Origin: Xanthobacteraceae bacterium
GTDB lineage: Bacteria > Pseudomonadota > Alphaproteobacteria > Rhizobiales > Xanthobacteraceae
Length of the DNA stretch: 18,014 nt
NCBI GenBank assembly: GCA_030039655.1
Contig: JASHVC010000790.1
Location: forward strand, 1-18,014
Reading direction: 5' to 3'
The notes below the pieces were generated by a model, which was given only the letters and a program-made list of their open reading frames with translations, ran no database searches and was not told the DNA's origin. Shown piece after piece: positions 6,499 to 14,553 of the stretch (position 1 is the first letter of the stretch; each line of letters opens with the position of its first letter). The translations under genes and the position numbers were made by a program.

Positions 6499-8790
6499 GT
6501 GTACGGGGCATCTAGTCGGCGCTCTTGGCGCAGAGCGTTTCAATGCAGTATGGCTGTCGCGGCGCTTGTTACGGCCAGTTTGGCAACGCCAACAAAAGTC
6601 GCCGCACAAACTACAAATAACCAAGCGCCACGCACCAATATCCCGGAAATCGTCGTCACGGCGCCGAAGAAGCCAAAGCCCAAGCGGATAGCCAAACCAC
6701 AAGTCCCGCAAGCTCCGACCACCGCGCCCGTCCAGGCAAATAATGGCCCGACGCCCGCACAGGCCGCACTCGACGCCAAAATGACCGGGCTCGATCAGGC
6801 GCGCGACAACAGCCTTTTACCGAAGATCGGCGCTTCGACAACCACGATCACGCGGGACAACATCCAAAATCTGCCCCAAGGCGATAACACGCCGATCGAC
6901 AAGGTCATTCTGCAGCTTCCAGGCGTGTCGTACGACTCGGCGGTCTCCAATCCGAACTTCCACGTCAGGAACGAATACGCCAACGTTCAGATCCGGATTA
7001 ACGGCGTCGTGCTGCCCGAGGGCGTTTCGTCGCTCGGTCCGTTTCTCGACACCAATTTCATCGGCAGCATGACACTGCTCGACGGCACGCTGCCGGCCCA
7101 ATATGGGCTGCGCACTGCGGGCGTGCTCGACATTACCAGCCGAAGCTTCGCTCAGCCGGGCGGAGAAATCAGCCTCTATGGCGGCAGCTTCCAGACGATC
7201 ACGCCGAGCTTTGATTACGGTGGCAGCGTCGGCAACAGCGAGTACTTCGTCTCAACACGAGGCAATTGGAACGGTCTCGGGCTCGAAAACCCAACGTCTG
7301 CGTCCAACGCCATCCATGACGAGACACAGCAGGGCAAATTCTTCGGTTACGCCTCGACTCTGCTCGACGAGTCGACACGGCTTTCGATTATTTCGGCCGC
7401 GTCGTATAGCGCTTTCCAGATACCGAACAATCCAGGCCAGACGGCGCTCGGCGACTTCGGTTCACCAAATGCCAATTCGGCGACGCTCAACGAAAATGAA
7501 TACGACACATACATCGCCAATATTGTGGCCTGGCAACGGCACGGCAGCGATGGTGACGCGCAAATCGCCGCCTTCTCGCGCTACGCCGAAGTTCATTTCG
7601 TTCCCGATACCGTCGGCGATCTGGAATTCAACGACGTCGCCTCGGACGTGACTCGGAAAAGCGTGCTCAACGGCATCCAAGGCGACGCGTCCTACTTCGT
7701 CAACGATCGTCATACTTTACGTTTTGGCTTCGCGGTGAGCGGCGAACAGACCAATATCAACAACATTTACACCGTCCTGCCAGGGGCAGTCGGCGCCGTA
7801 ACGGGACCACCCTTCGTGATCGACGACAGCAGCTCCAAGCTTGGCTGGAATATCGGCACCTATGTCCAGGACGAATGGAAGCTGACCAATCAACTCATGC
7901 TGAATGCCGGCTTGCGCTTCGACCAGCTCTACCAATACGTCGACGCCAACCAGCTCAGCCCACGCCTTGCGCTGGTTTACAAACCCTTTGAAGGCACCAC
8001 TTTTCATGCTGGATATGCGCGCTACTTCACGCCGCCGTATCAGGCGCAGGCTTACTCGGCGAATATCGATCTGTTCAACAACACGACGAACCAGCCGGAT
8101 GTGCCCTCGGCCGATCCGGTCAAGCCCGAACGCTCGAACTATTACGATATCGGCGTCGACCAGGTCGTGCTGCCGGGGCTGACCGTGGGGGGCGACCTTT
8201 ATTACAAGGACGCGCACGACATGATCGACGACGGTCAGTTCGGCGCTGCCGTAGTGCTGACGCAGTTCAATTACGCGCAGGGCTTTAGCGAGGGCGGCGA
8301 ATTCAAGCTCAAATATACCAACGGCAACTTCAACGCTTATGCAAACTTCTCCTATAACGTAACCGAAGCCAAGGATGTCGAGTCCAACCAGTATCTCATC
8401 GACGGGCCAGACTATCAGTATCTCCTCACCCATTGGCACTATACCGACGACATGCAGCGCATGACCGGCTCGGCCGGCGCGTCTTATCGCTGGCAGGATA
8501 CGCTGTTCACGGCGAGCCTGTTCTATGGCAGCGGGCTCCGCAGCGGCGACATAGAAGACAATGGAGTTCCGCCCAACTCGCAGCATGCGGCACCGTATGC
8601 CGTCGTGAACGTAGGCGTCGCTCACGATTTCAAATTGTCGCCGGACGCCAAACCAACCACCGTACGCTTCGACGTCGTCAATCTGTTCGATCAGATTTAC
8701 GAACTGCGCACGGGCAGCGGCATCGGCGAGTTCGCGCCGCAGTACGGCGCGCGGCGCGGCTTCTTCGGCGGGATTTCGCAGAAGCTGTGA
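6499..8790 (+). CDS. TonB-dependent outer-membrane receptor
   Basis: This is a 763-residue outer-membrane importer energised by TonB-ExbB-ExbD. The start is GTG at 6499, preceded by the G-run at 6486-6491. The ATG at 6550 (residue 18) has no ribosome site and would remove the charged RRSWRR n-region. A signal peptide runs to VAAQ (about residue 37). The TonB box is EIVVTAPKK (50-58), followed by an unusual Lys/Pro/Ala linker to about residue 90. The plug spans about 105-216, with NIQNLPQGDN, VILQLPGVSYDS, VQIRINGVVLP and QYGLRTAGVLDITSRS. The remainder is a beta-barrel rich in aromatic strand ends, finishing with YGARRGFFGGISQKL. There are no neighbouring ABC, siderophore or regulator genes, so the ligand is open. 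The AT-rich promoter with ICE-like half-sites points to iron, haem or a siderophore. Confidence 0.92.
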   Translation: MYGASSRRSWRRAFQCSMAVAALVTASLATPTKVAAQTTNNQAPRTNIPEIVVTAPKKPKPKRIAKPQVPQAPTTAPVQANNGPTPAQAALDAKMTGLDQARDNSLLPKIGASTTTITRDNIQNLPQGDNTPIDKVILQLPGVSYDSAVSNPNFHVRNEYANVQIRINGVVLPEGVSSLGPFLDTNFIGSMTLLDGTLPAQYGLRTAGVLDITSRSFAQPGGEISLYGGSFQTITPSFDYGGSVGNSEYFVSTRGNWNGLGLENPTSASNAIHDETQQGKFFGYASTLLDESTRLSIISAASYSAFQIPNNPGQTALGDFGSPNANSATLNENEYDTYIANIVAWQRHGSDGDAQIAAFSRYAEVHFVPDTVGDLEFNDVASDVTRKSVLNGIQGDASYFVNDRHTLRFGFAVSGEQTNINNIYTVLPGAVGAVTGPPFVIDDSSSKLGWNIGTYVQDEWKLTNQLMLNAGLRFDQLYQYVDANQLSPRLALVYKPFEGTTFHAGYARYFTPPYQAQAYSANIDLFNNTTNQPDVPSADPVKPERSNYYDIGVDQVVLPGLTVGGDLYYKDAHDMIDDGQFGAAVVLTQFNYAQGFSEGGEFKLKYTNGNFNAYANFSYNVTEAKDVESNQYLIDGPDYQYLLTHWHYTDDMQRMTGSAGASYRWQDTLFTASLFYGSGLRSGDIEDNGVPPNSQHAAPYAVVNVGVAHDFKLSPDAKPTTVRFDVVNLFDQIYELRTGSGIGEFAPQYGARRGFFGGISQKL

Positions 8791-8804
8791 GCAGGTGCGT
8801 AAAG

Positions 8805-8824
8805 GCCGGTTTTGCACTACCGGC
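8805..8824 (+). terminator. Weak hairpin after the TonB receptor
   Basis: GCCGGT (8805-8810) and ACCGGC (8819-8824) form a perfect 6-bp stem with an 8-base loop, 15 bases after the receptor stop. No T-run follows (AACTAAAC), so it is at best a poor intrinsic terminator. The rest of the gap (8825-9084) holds no ORF I support. TTGAAA at 8917-8922 is a possible -35 box for the next operon, but the -10 match 16 bases later (TAATCT) is weak. Confidence 0.3.
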
Positions 8825-9084
8825 AACTAAACCCGCAGGTGCCGCGCCAACTGAAAATTAAGCTTAATGAATTCTGCCGAACCATAAGTCTGTTAGGCCG
8901 TTGTGGCCGAAATCGGTTGAAAAACAAGCGATTTGAAGTAATCTCGCGCCCGAGGATGCCGCGTTTTTCGGGCGATTCCCTGCGAATACTGGCGGCTTCG
9001 GCCAGAATTCAGCCCGAACCACACGGGCGGCGCAATGTGTGCTCGGCGCGTTCGGAATAAGCGCGAGCGCGTGAGGGAAACTCA

Positions 9085-10869
9085 ATGGCAGAATCGAAGG
9101 CGCGGATCGTCATCCGCCATCTCAGCGGTTCCAAAATCAATCAGATCGAGCAATTCGACCTTGAGGGCCTGCAAGAGATAACCATCGGGCGCGATCCCGC
9201 ATCCAAGATCGCCTTCGATCAGCAACGCGACGATGAGGTCAGCCGCCGGCACGCGGTCATCCGCATCAGGAACGACAAGGAACTTTATTTTCGCATCGCC
9301 GACGCCAACAGCAGCAACGGTACGTTCCTCAACGGCGAACGCATCGCCGGCGAGGTCGAGCTGCTGCCAGAGGACACCGTGGAGTTGGGTTCCGGCGGAC
9401 CCAAATTCATTTTCGATGTGCAGCCGAGACCGGCAAATCTGCCGGCCCGCACGCGGCAGATGAGTGCCGCCGACGCCGCGGCGGCAACACGCATCCTCGC
9501 CGGGTCGGCCGCCGCTGGCGCAACTGTAGAACACGCCGTCGCCGAGACACGGCAACGAACCGCCCCCGCTACGGCCTCCACCACCGCCGCCTCCCAGGAT
9601 GCCACGGCCACCAAGGTACCGGTCGGCAAGGCCACAATCCTGCGCATGCTGTCCGATGAGCGCCGCAAGGCCAGCCACATCTGGATCGGTGTCACCGCAG
9701 CGCTTCTGGTGCTCGGCGTTGTCGGCGGCGGTGCACTCTTTTGGCGCAACCGCATGGTCGAAAGCCAATTCGAGCAAAGACTCGCGGAAGCGCAGCATCA
9801 GGCAGACCTTGGCCGGCAGGAGGCCGATGCGCGGCTGAAAGAGGAAATGGGAATAACGCCAGCCGAGATCAAACGTCTTGGAGACGCGACCGTCTACATC
9901 TACGACTCGTGGCAGCTCTACGATACCGACACCAATCGGCCTCTGTATCAGAAAATGGTCTGGGTCGATCAGCGACGGGTGCCGGCCTATGTGAAACTAA
10001 ACGATGGCACGATCGTACGCTGGCTCACACTCGAGCAGAACAAAGAGGACGTGTATCCGGCCGTGGGCAATCAGCATTCAGGCAGCGGCTTTGTCATTGA
10101 CCCCAGTGGATACATACTTACCAACATCCACGTGGCCTCCTCGTGGGCATGGAGATTTCAGGATTACCGCGTTCACGACTGGACAACGGGAGCAGTTTAT
10201 AATGTCGACGAAAGACCGGGCCGCCATCCCAGGATGCTCGACAACATAGCCGGCTTATCGGATTACTGGGTGCCGGGCGGTGGGGGCTACGTGTTCGAGC
10301 CAAATACGGCGCGTGCTATTTCCGGCGGCGAGCGGACCTTCTTCGGCCGCAATGACGTGCTGACCGTGCGTTTCCCCGGAACAAGGACGGACTTCAACGC
10401 CACTTTGGTGAAGATATCGCCCGATTCCGACGCCGCCGAAATCAAGATCGACGCTACGAACTTAACCAAGCTCGATCTTGCCGACGACGGCGGCGTCGGG
10501 TTGGGAGATAAGGTCATTCTTCTCGGCTATCCAGGGATGTCGAACCAAAGCTACGCCGAGGCGGATTCGAACGCGCGCGGGATTACGCGCTTCTTCATTC
10601 CAGAGCCCACAGTGACCGAGGGAGTGGTGGCCAAACTGCCTTCCCAGCTTGCCAAGAAGGATCAAGGCGAGATCAAGATCAAAGACAAATTCGGCAACAT
10701 GTATCAGCTCGACATTTCTGGCGGCGCCGGGACCAGCGGCGGCCCTGTGCTCGACAAACGTGGCAAGGTCATCGGCCTGATGTCCATGGGCATCGGCGAC
10801 GAGGGACACGTCTCGTGGGCAGTGCCGGTATCGAACGTGCATGAGATGTTGCGAGCACAGAGGCAATAG
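9085..10869 (+). CDS. FHA domain - TM - trypsin-like serine protease
   Basis: This 594-residue protein starts at 9085 after GAGGGA (9073-9078). Residues 1-112 are an FHA phosphothreonine-binding domain: TIGRDP with Arg36, VSRRHA (52-57) and NSSNGTFLNG (75-84), the three loops that contact phosphopeptide. An Ala/Thr-rich linker (about 120-180) precedes one membrane helix (199-220) flanked by DERRK and RNR. A short helical segment (225-255, heptad-like, with many Gln/Glu/Ala) leads into a chymotrypsin-fold protease: SGSGFVIDPSGYILTNIHVA with His349, Asp449 in SDAAEIKI, and nucleophile Ser551 in GGAGTSGGPVLD. No PDZ domain follows. By topology the FHA domain is cytoplasmic and the protease periplasmic, resembling DegS with a phospho-reader attached. 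It is first of three genes, 39 bases before the PP2C phosphatase. Substrate and activation mechanism are unknown. Confidence 0.9.
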   Translation: MAESKARIVIRHLSGSKINQIEQFDLEGLQEITIGRDPASKIAFDQQRDDEVSRRHAVIRIRNDKELYFRIADANSSNGTFLNGERIAGEVELLPEDTVELGSGGPKFIFDVQPRPANLPARTRQMSAADAAAATRILAGSAAAGATVEHAVAETRQRTAPATASTTAASQDATATKVPVGKATILRMLSDERRKASHIWIGVTAALLVLGVVGGGALFWRNRMVESQFEQRLAEAQHQADLGRQEADARLKEEMGITPAEIKRLGDATVYIYDSWQLYDTDTNRPLYQKMVWVDQRRVPAYVKLNDGTIVRWLTLEQNKEDVYPAVGNQHSGSGFVIDPSGYILTNIHVASSWAWRFQDYRVHDWTTGAVYNVDERPGRHPRMLDNIAGLSDYWVPGGGGYVFEPNTARAISGGERTFFGRNDVLTVRFPGTRTDFNATLVKISPDSDAAEIKIDATNLTKLDLADDGGVGLGDKVILLGYPGMSNQSYAEADSNARGITRFFIPEPTVTEGVVAKLPSQLAKKDQGEIKIKDKFGNMYQLDISGGAGTSGGPVLDKRGKVIGLMSMGIGDEGHVSWAVPVSNVHEMLRAQRQ

Positions 10870-10908
10870 ACTTTCCCCGGCCGAACGTTGCCACGGTGAA
10901 GTGATTCA

Positions 10909-11742
10909 ATGGCTCGACCGGATCCAATCCGCATTACAGGCGCCATGCGCACCGATCTGGGGTTGGTGCGCGAGCTGAACGAGGACGCTGTCGCCTGGAT
11001 CACGCCGCAGGATAGAAATGTTGCCGCAACCCAAGGCAGCCTCGCGCTGGTCGCGGACGGAATGGGCGGTCACGCCGCCGGCGAAGTCGCCAGCGCGCTG
11101 GCTGCCGAAGTCATACGCCGCGTCTACTACGACCTGAAAGGTCCGGCCCCAAAAGTCTTGGCCATGGCTTTCTCGGAGGCCAATCGCGCGATCATTAACT
11201 ACGCGACTGCGCATCCCGAGTGCAAAGGCATGGGGACGACCTGCACGGTGCTGGCTTTTCGCGATGACAAAGCCTGGCTCGCCCATGTCGGTGACAGCCG
11301 CGCTTACCTGTTGCGCAAAGACAGGCTGATGCAGCTGACCGAGGATCAAACTCTGGTCGCCAAGATGATACGTGAAGGCTCGATCACCAAGGAAGAAGCC
11401 GCCCACAGCCCCGTTCAAAACGTCATTCTGCAGGCACTCGGCGCCGTGAGCCAAATCAAACCGATGATCACTTCCAGCGGAATCCAGCTACAATCCGGCG
11501 ACGTGTTGATTCTGTGCTCCGACGGACTCTTTAATATGGTCCCGGACGCCACCATCGCGGACATCGTCGGCCGCCTGCCACCGCAGGAAGCCTGCGACGC
11601 CTTGATCGAAGCCGCGCTTGCCCAGGGGGGTCATGATAACGCCTCGCTCGGGGTCTTCAGTGTCGGCGCCCCGGATGCAGCAAAAACCGGGACAGAGCCG
11701 ACCACACGGCGCATCAAGCTGCCCATCGAGCCGAACCGCTAG
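10909..11742 (+). CDS. PP2C-family Ser/Thr protein phosphatase (Stp/PstP-like)
   Basis: This 277-residue soluble PPM phosphatase removes phosphate from Ser/Thr and is the eraser for the adjacent kinase. Motifs in order: TDLGLVRELNEDAV (15-28) with metal ligand Asp26; LVADGMGGHAAGEVAS with Asp50; GMGTTCTVL (108-115); AHVGDSRAYLLR (125-136); LTEDQTLV; ILCSDGLFNMV with Asp205; and the C-terminal GGHDNASLGVF with Asp243 and Asn244. All metal-coordinating acids of the family are present. Length is typical of bacterial single-domain PP2C enzymes, with a short basic tail (TTRRIKLPIEPNR). The Shine-Dalgarno sequence is weak (GTGAAGTGA near 10896). Gaps of 39 bases to the FHA protease and 30 to the kinase indicate one operon. 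Similar phosphatases pair with PpkA and Fha in type VI secretion, but none of those structural genes is here. Confidence 0.93.
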   Translation: MARPDPIRITGAMRTDLGLVRELNEDAVAWITPQDRNVAATQGSLALVADGMGGHAAGEVASALAAEVIRRVYYDLKGPAPKVLAMAFSEANRAIINYATAHPECKGMGTTCTVLAFRDDKAWLAHVGDSRAYLLRKDRLMQLTEDQTLVAKMIREGSITKEEAAHSPVQNVILQALGAVSQIKPMITSSGIQLQSGDVLILCSDGLFNMVPDATIADIVGRLPPQEACDALIEAALAQGGHDNASLGVFSVGAPDAAKTGTEPTTRRIKLPIEPNR

Positions 11743-11772
11743 GACGTCACCTGACGACCGGATTACGCAGGA

Positions 11773-13740
11773 ATGACCAAGACAATCGGCCAATACGAAA
11801 TCCGCGAGCTGCTCGGCGAAGGTGGCCTGGGCCAAGTCCATGCGGCCTTCGACACGGTGCTGCAGCGCGACGTGGCGATAAAATCGCTGCGGCCGGAATT
11901 GTTGAATGACACCAATTTTGTCGATCGCTTCCGCGTCGAAGCGACCAGCTTGGCACGATTGAACCATCCGAACATCACCACGATCTATTCACTCATCCCT
12001 GAGGGAAAAAATCTCTACATGGTGATGGAGCTTGTGCGCGGGCACACGCTCGACGACATCTTGAAAAAGCGCAACGCGCCGATCGAGGTGCGTGAGTCCC
12101 TCGCCATCGTCGCCCAGGCCGCTGATGGACTGTCCTATGCCCACAGCATGGGGGTGATCCACCGCGACATCAAACCTGCGAACCTGATGGTCGCGGAAAA
12201 CGGCGTGCTGAAAATCATGGATTTCGGTATCGCCCGCGTGCGCGGCTCGCAGCGGCTGACGCGTACCGGCAGCATTGTCGGCACACTCGCCTACATGGCT
12301 CCGGAGCAATTGCGTAGCGAGGAAGGCGACGAGGCTTGCGATCTCTACAGCCTCGCCATCGTACTCTACGAGATGCTCTCCGGTTCGCCGCCGTTCAGCG
12401 CCACCAGCGAATACGATCTGATGCAAGCGCAGATCAATCAGCGGCCGGATCGCCTGGTCCCCCGCGTTCCAGGGCTGGACTCAGGCGTCGAGTCGGCATT
12501 GATGCGGGCGCTGTCGAAAAAGCCGGCGCAGCGCTTCCCATCGGTGCGTGCGTTCAGCGACGCGCTTGGCGCTTCGGCGCTCCGTCTCGATGCGCCGAAG
12601 ATCCTGCACAACGATACGCGCCTTCTGGAGACGCCTGCTTTTTCAGCGCCGATCGCGCCGCCTAAGCGCTCACCGCTCGATCACGTGACCGGCGCGCTCT
12701 CTCCTTATTGGATGCGGCTGTCGCCCGAGATGCGGGCGGCCGCTTTGGGAGGCGGCGGCGCGCTCGTGGTTGCCTTGGCTCTCATCACCTTCCTGTTCTG
12801 GCCGTCATCCCCAAAGCCGCCGCAGACTCCGCCGCCGCAAGTAGTTGCGGCCAAGCCTGCCCCGTCACCTGCGCAAGCGCCGCCCTCGGCGCGTCCCGTC
12901 ACGCCAACCAATGCTCCGCCAGCGGCCGCGCAACCCGGCAACCCGCCGGCTGGCGGCCCGGCTGCCACACCAGGCAACGCGCCGACTTCCCTCGCCGACA
13001 TAATTCCCGCAGCGGACCGCGGCGATCCTGCTGCACAAAATGCCCTCGGTCTCAAATACGCCACCGGCGCCGATGGACTGCCGCGCGACGAGACGAAGGC
13101 GGTGGAGTGGTACAGAAAAGCCGCGTCGCAGGGCTACCCGGCCGCGGAAACCAATCTCGGCGACATGTATTTGTTTGGCCGCGGCGGCCTCGACAAGAAT
13201 GCACTTGATGCTCTGTCCTGGTACCTCAAGGCGGCCCAGCAGCAATGGCCCGATGCGGAATATCGGCTGGCGTACATGTACGAAGTCGGCCTGGGAACCG
13301 CGAAGGACGTGCAGCGCGCGGCGGAGCTCTATCGCAGCGCTGCGGACGCCGGCTATGCCGACGCCGAAAACGTGCTCGGCGTACTCTATGCGACCGGCGG
13401 CGACGGCCTGACGAAAGACGACCAGCAAGCGGTGCAATGGTATCGCAAAGCTGCCAACCAGGGATTTGCCAAGGCGGAGAAAAATCTCGGTGACATGTAT
13501 TATTACGGCCACGGCGTCGACCGCGACTACGACCAGGCTCTGCAGTGGTACAAGAAAGCCGCTGATCAACAGTTTTCTGAAGCGCAATACCGTCTCGGCT
13601 ACATGTACGAGAAGGGTCTTGGGACCCAACAAAGCAATCAGGACGCGATTGCTCTCTATAAACAGGCCGCGAGCCACGGCAACGTCGATGCGCAACACGC
13701 ACTCGACAGGCTCAACGCCACCGTCAGCGGCACGCAATAA
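11773..13740 (+). CDS. Ser/Thr protein kinase - TM - Sel1 repeats
   Basis: This is a 655-residue Hanks-type kinase with a distal repeat domain. AGGA lies just before the ATG at 11773. The kinase domain covers about residues 7-265: Gly loop GEGGLGQV (15-22), VAIK with Lys37, Glu56 of helix C, HRDIKPANLM with Asp132, MDFGIAR with Asp150, and GTLAYMAPEQL. The activation loop SQRLTRTGSIVGT has Thr and Ser residues suited to autophosphorylation. A membrane helix (325-343, ending LFWP) is followed by a Pro/Ala-rich spacer (345-405). Six Sel1-type repeats of about 36 residues (418-640) then carry motifs such as AVEWYRKAA and AEYRLAYMYE. The Sel1 solenoid is probably periplasmic and may sense a ligand or partner. 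Last gene of the FHA protease-PP2C-kinase operon. The likely targets are threonines bound by the FHA domain. Confidence 0.95.
   Translation: MTKTIGQYEIRELLGEGGLGQVHAAFDTVLQRDVAIKSLRPELLNDTNFVDRFRVEATSLARLNHPNITTIYSLIPEGKNLYMVMELVRGHTLDDILKKRNAPIEVRESLAIVAQAADGLSYAHSMGVIHRDIKPANLMVAENGVLKIMDFGIARVRGSQRLTRTGSIVGTLAYMAPEQLRSEEGDEACDLYSLAIVLYEMLSGSPPFSATSEYDLMQAQINQRPDRLVPRVPGLDSGVESALMRALSKKPAQRFPSVRAFSDALGASALRLDAPKILHNDTRLLETPAFSAPIAPPKRSPLDHVTGALSPYWMRLSPEMRAAALGGGGALVVALALITFLFWPSSPKPPQTPPPQVVAAKPAPSPAQAPPSARPVTPTNAPPAAAQPGNPPAGGPAATPGNAPTSLADIIPAADRGDPAAQNALGLKYATGADGLPRDETKAVEWYRKAASQGYPAAETNLGDMYLFGRGGLDKNALDALSWYLKAAQQQWPDAEYRLAYMYEVGLGTAKDVQRAAELYRSAADAGYADAENVLGVLYATGGDGLTKDDQQAVQWYRKAANQGFAKAEKNLGDMYYYGHGVDRDYDQALQWYKKAADQQFSEAQYRLGYMYEKGLGTQQSNQDAIALYKQAASHGNVDAQHALDRLNATVSGTQ
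13033..13692 (+). repeat. Tandem duplication of a three-Sel1-repeat block inside the kinase gene
   Basis: Residues 421-530 and 531-640 of the kinase protein align end to end: AQNALG/AENVLG, YATGADGL/YATGGDGL, VEWYRKAASQG/VQWYRKAANQG, AETNLGDMY/AEKNLGDMY and AEYRLAYMYE/AQYRLGYMYE occur in the same order 109-110 residues apart. About 62 of 109 aligned residues are identical by eye. This suggests the six repeats arose by doubling a three-repeat unit (DNA 13033-13362 and 13363-13692). Confidence 0.75.
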
Positions 13741-13756
13741 TAATTAGCTGGAACCT

Positions 13757-13782
13757 GCGCCGCTCGCGCAACGCGCCGGCGC
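13757..13782. terminator. Possible bidirectional terminator hairpin between convergent genes
   Basis: GCGCCG at 13757-13762 pairs with CGGCGC at 13777-13782, and inside it CGCG (13765-13768) pairs with CGCG (13772-13775) around a CAA loop, with a small mismatch between the stems. It lies in the 72-base gap between the kinase stop (13740) and the stop of the opposing small gene (13813), where termination is expected from both sides. There is no strong T-run on either side, so efficiency is uncertain. Confidence 0.45.
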
Positions 13783-13812
13783 CATTACGTACAGGCCCGG
13801 GTCGCGCCTAAG

Positions 13813-14214
13813 TCAACGCGATGGCGAGAACGAAGGCTCGTCGCCGCCCGACTTCGGCGGAGGAGCCGAAGTCGCGGTCTGCGGCTGGGGTTGCGACGGA
13901 GGTTGCGGATTGCCCTTTACCGGCGACGACAATTCTCGCTCACCTCCCGATTTGTTGTTTGACACGGAGCTGCTGTGCTCGGTTGGCTCGTCGTCGTCTT
14001 TCGCATCCTTAGTGTGCCGTTCGTGCGCTGATTCATGAGCGCGAGTCCGGCGGCTGCCTCGGACAGATCCATCGTTGGGGAATCCGCCGTGCATGGCGCC
14101 AAACACCATTCCGGGAATGTTGATCTGCGCAGAGGCCTGGCTCGGCAGCAGCAAGACGCCAGCCGTCAACGCAACAATGGACACCGTCGCCCAGAGGGCT
14201 TTGCTTCCGCGCAT
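13813..14214 (-). CDS. Small exported low-complexity protein, unknown function
   Basis: This is 133 residues starting at the ATG at 14214, chosen because AGGAGA (14226-14221 on the minus strand) sits six bases ahead; the frame stays open further upstream but without a start context. Residues 1-30 are a clear signal peptide: MRGSK n-region, core LWATVSIVALTAGVLLL, and QASAQ as the cleavage site. The mature part begins INIPGMVFGAMHGGF and then becomes charged and disordered: Arg/His/Lys/Asp/Glu-rich, then Ser/Asn, then Pro/Gln (GNPQPPSQPQPQ), ending SFSPSR. No domain is recognised. It lies in the opposite direction between the kinase and TIR genes, with its own candidate promoter. A periplasmic or surface partner of the Sel1 or WD40 domains is possible but purely positional. 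Confidence 0.7.
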   Translation of the reverse strand: MRGSKALWATVSIVALTAGVLLLPSQASAQINIPGMVFGAMHGGFPNDGSVRGSRRTRAHESAHERHTKDAKDDDEPTEHSSSVSNNKSGGERELSSPVKGNPQPPSQPQPQTATSAPPPKSGGDEPSFSPSR

Positions 14215-14553
14215 TGATGATCTCCTGTGCGAAGCCCCGCAGGGCCCCGTGCTGCATAAATTGTGCCCGAGGAATCGCCCTTTGGCAATTAACGTTCCCG
14301 GCACCAGCAGCCTGAACGTAAACCCTTTAACGAAAAAGGTTAGCAATTGGGAAGCTAGACATCTTGATGGTCCGGGTTTGTTGGATTTAGATTTTGGCGA
14401 CGGTTGTTGCCGCGTTTTTGCCGGCGGATTGACATGGCTGCACTAGCTCGGCGCCGACCGGCCGGTTGGGCGCAGAGGTGGAAACGCCGGAAACACTATG
14501 GTTTTGCGCCACCCGCCATTGTAAATGTCTAATTCCCGGCAGGACCGGCACTG
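14215..14553. other. Divergent intergenic region between small exported protein and TIR gene
   Basis: This 339-base stretch holds no gene I can support and must carry promoters for both directions. On the minus strand a -35/-10 pair is visible (listed separately). On the plus strand the best -10 is TCTAAT at 14528-14533 with a weak TTGCGC at 14504-14509 (18-base spacer), which would leave a very short leader before 14554. A perfect TTGACA at 14429-14434 lacks a matching -10. ACCGGCCGGT at 14457-14466 is a perfect 10-base palindrome and could be an operator. Confidence 0.5.
14260..14288 (-). promoter_or_regulatory. Candidate sigma-70-type promoter for the small exported protein
   Basis: Reading the minus strand, TTGCCA (14288-14283) and CACAAT (14265-14260) are separated by exactly 17 bases. 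The -35 box matches TTGACA at five of six positions and the -10 matches TATAAT at four of six. Transcription would begin near 14253, giving a leader of about 40 bases that includes the AGGAGA ribosome site. Confidence 0.4.

Noticed and set aside
7717..8826. 369-codon open frame on the minus strand opposite the TonB receptor
   Set aside because: It is fully antisense to a well-supported receptor, has no ribosome site or recognisable domain, and long antisense frames are expected at this GC content.
10906..11454. 182-codon minus-strand frame opposite the PP2C gene
   Set aside because: All PP2C catalytic motifs are on the plus strand here. The antisense product shows no motif.
12865..13737. 290-codon minus-strand frame opposite the Sel1 repeats
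   Set aside because: It mirrors the repeats of the real gene, and its Val/Ala/Arg-rich product has no domain or start context.
9085..13740. Type VI secretion regulatory cluster
   Set aside because: Kinase, phosphatase and FHA proteins fit in principle, but no Tss, ClpV, Hcp or VgrG gene is present and the FHA protein is fused to a protease.
14215..14346. 44-codon upstream extension of the small exported protein
   Set aside because: It would bury the signal peptide and run through the -35/-10 pair and the AGGAGA ribosome site that fit the start at 14214.
14429..14434. Perfect TTGACA box before the TIR gene
   Set aside because: At 16-18 bases downstream the sequence is GCGCCG-like with no -10 resemblance, so it is not called as a promoter on its own.
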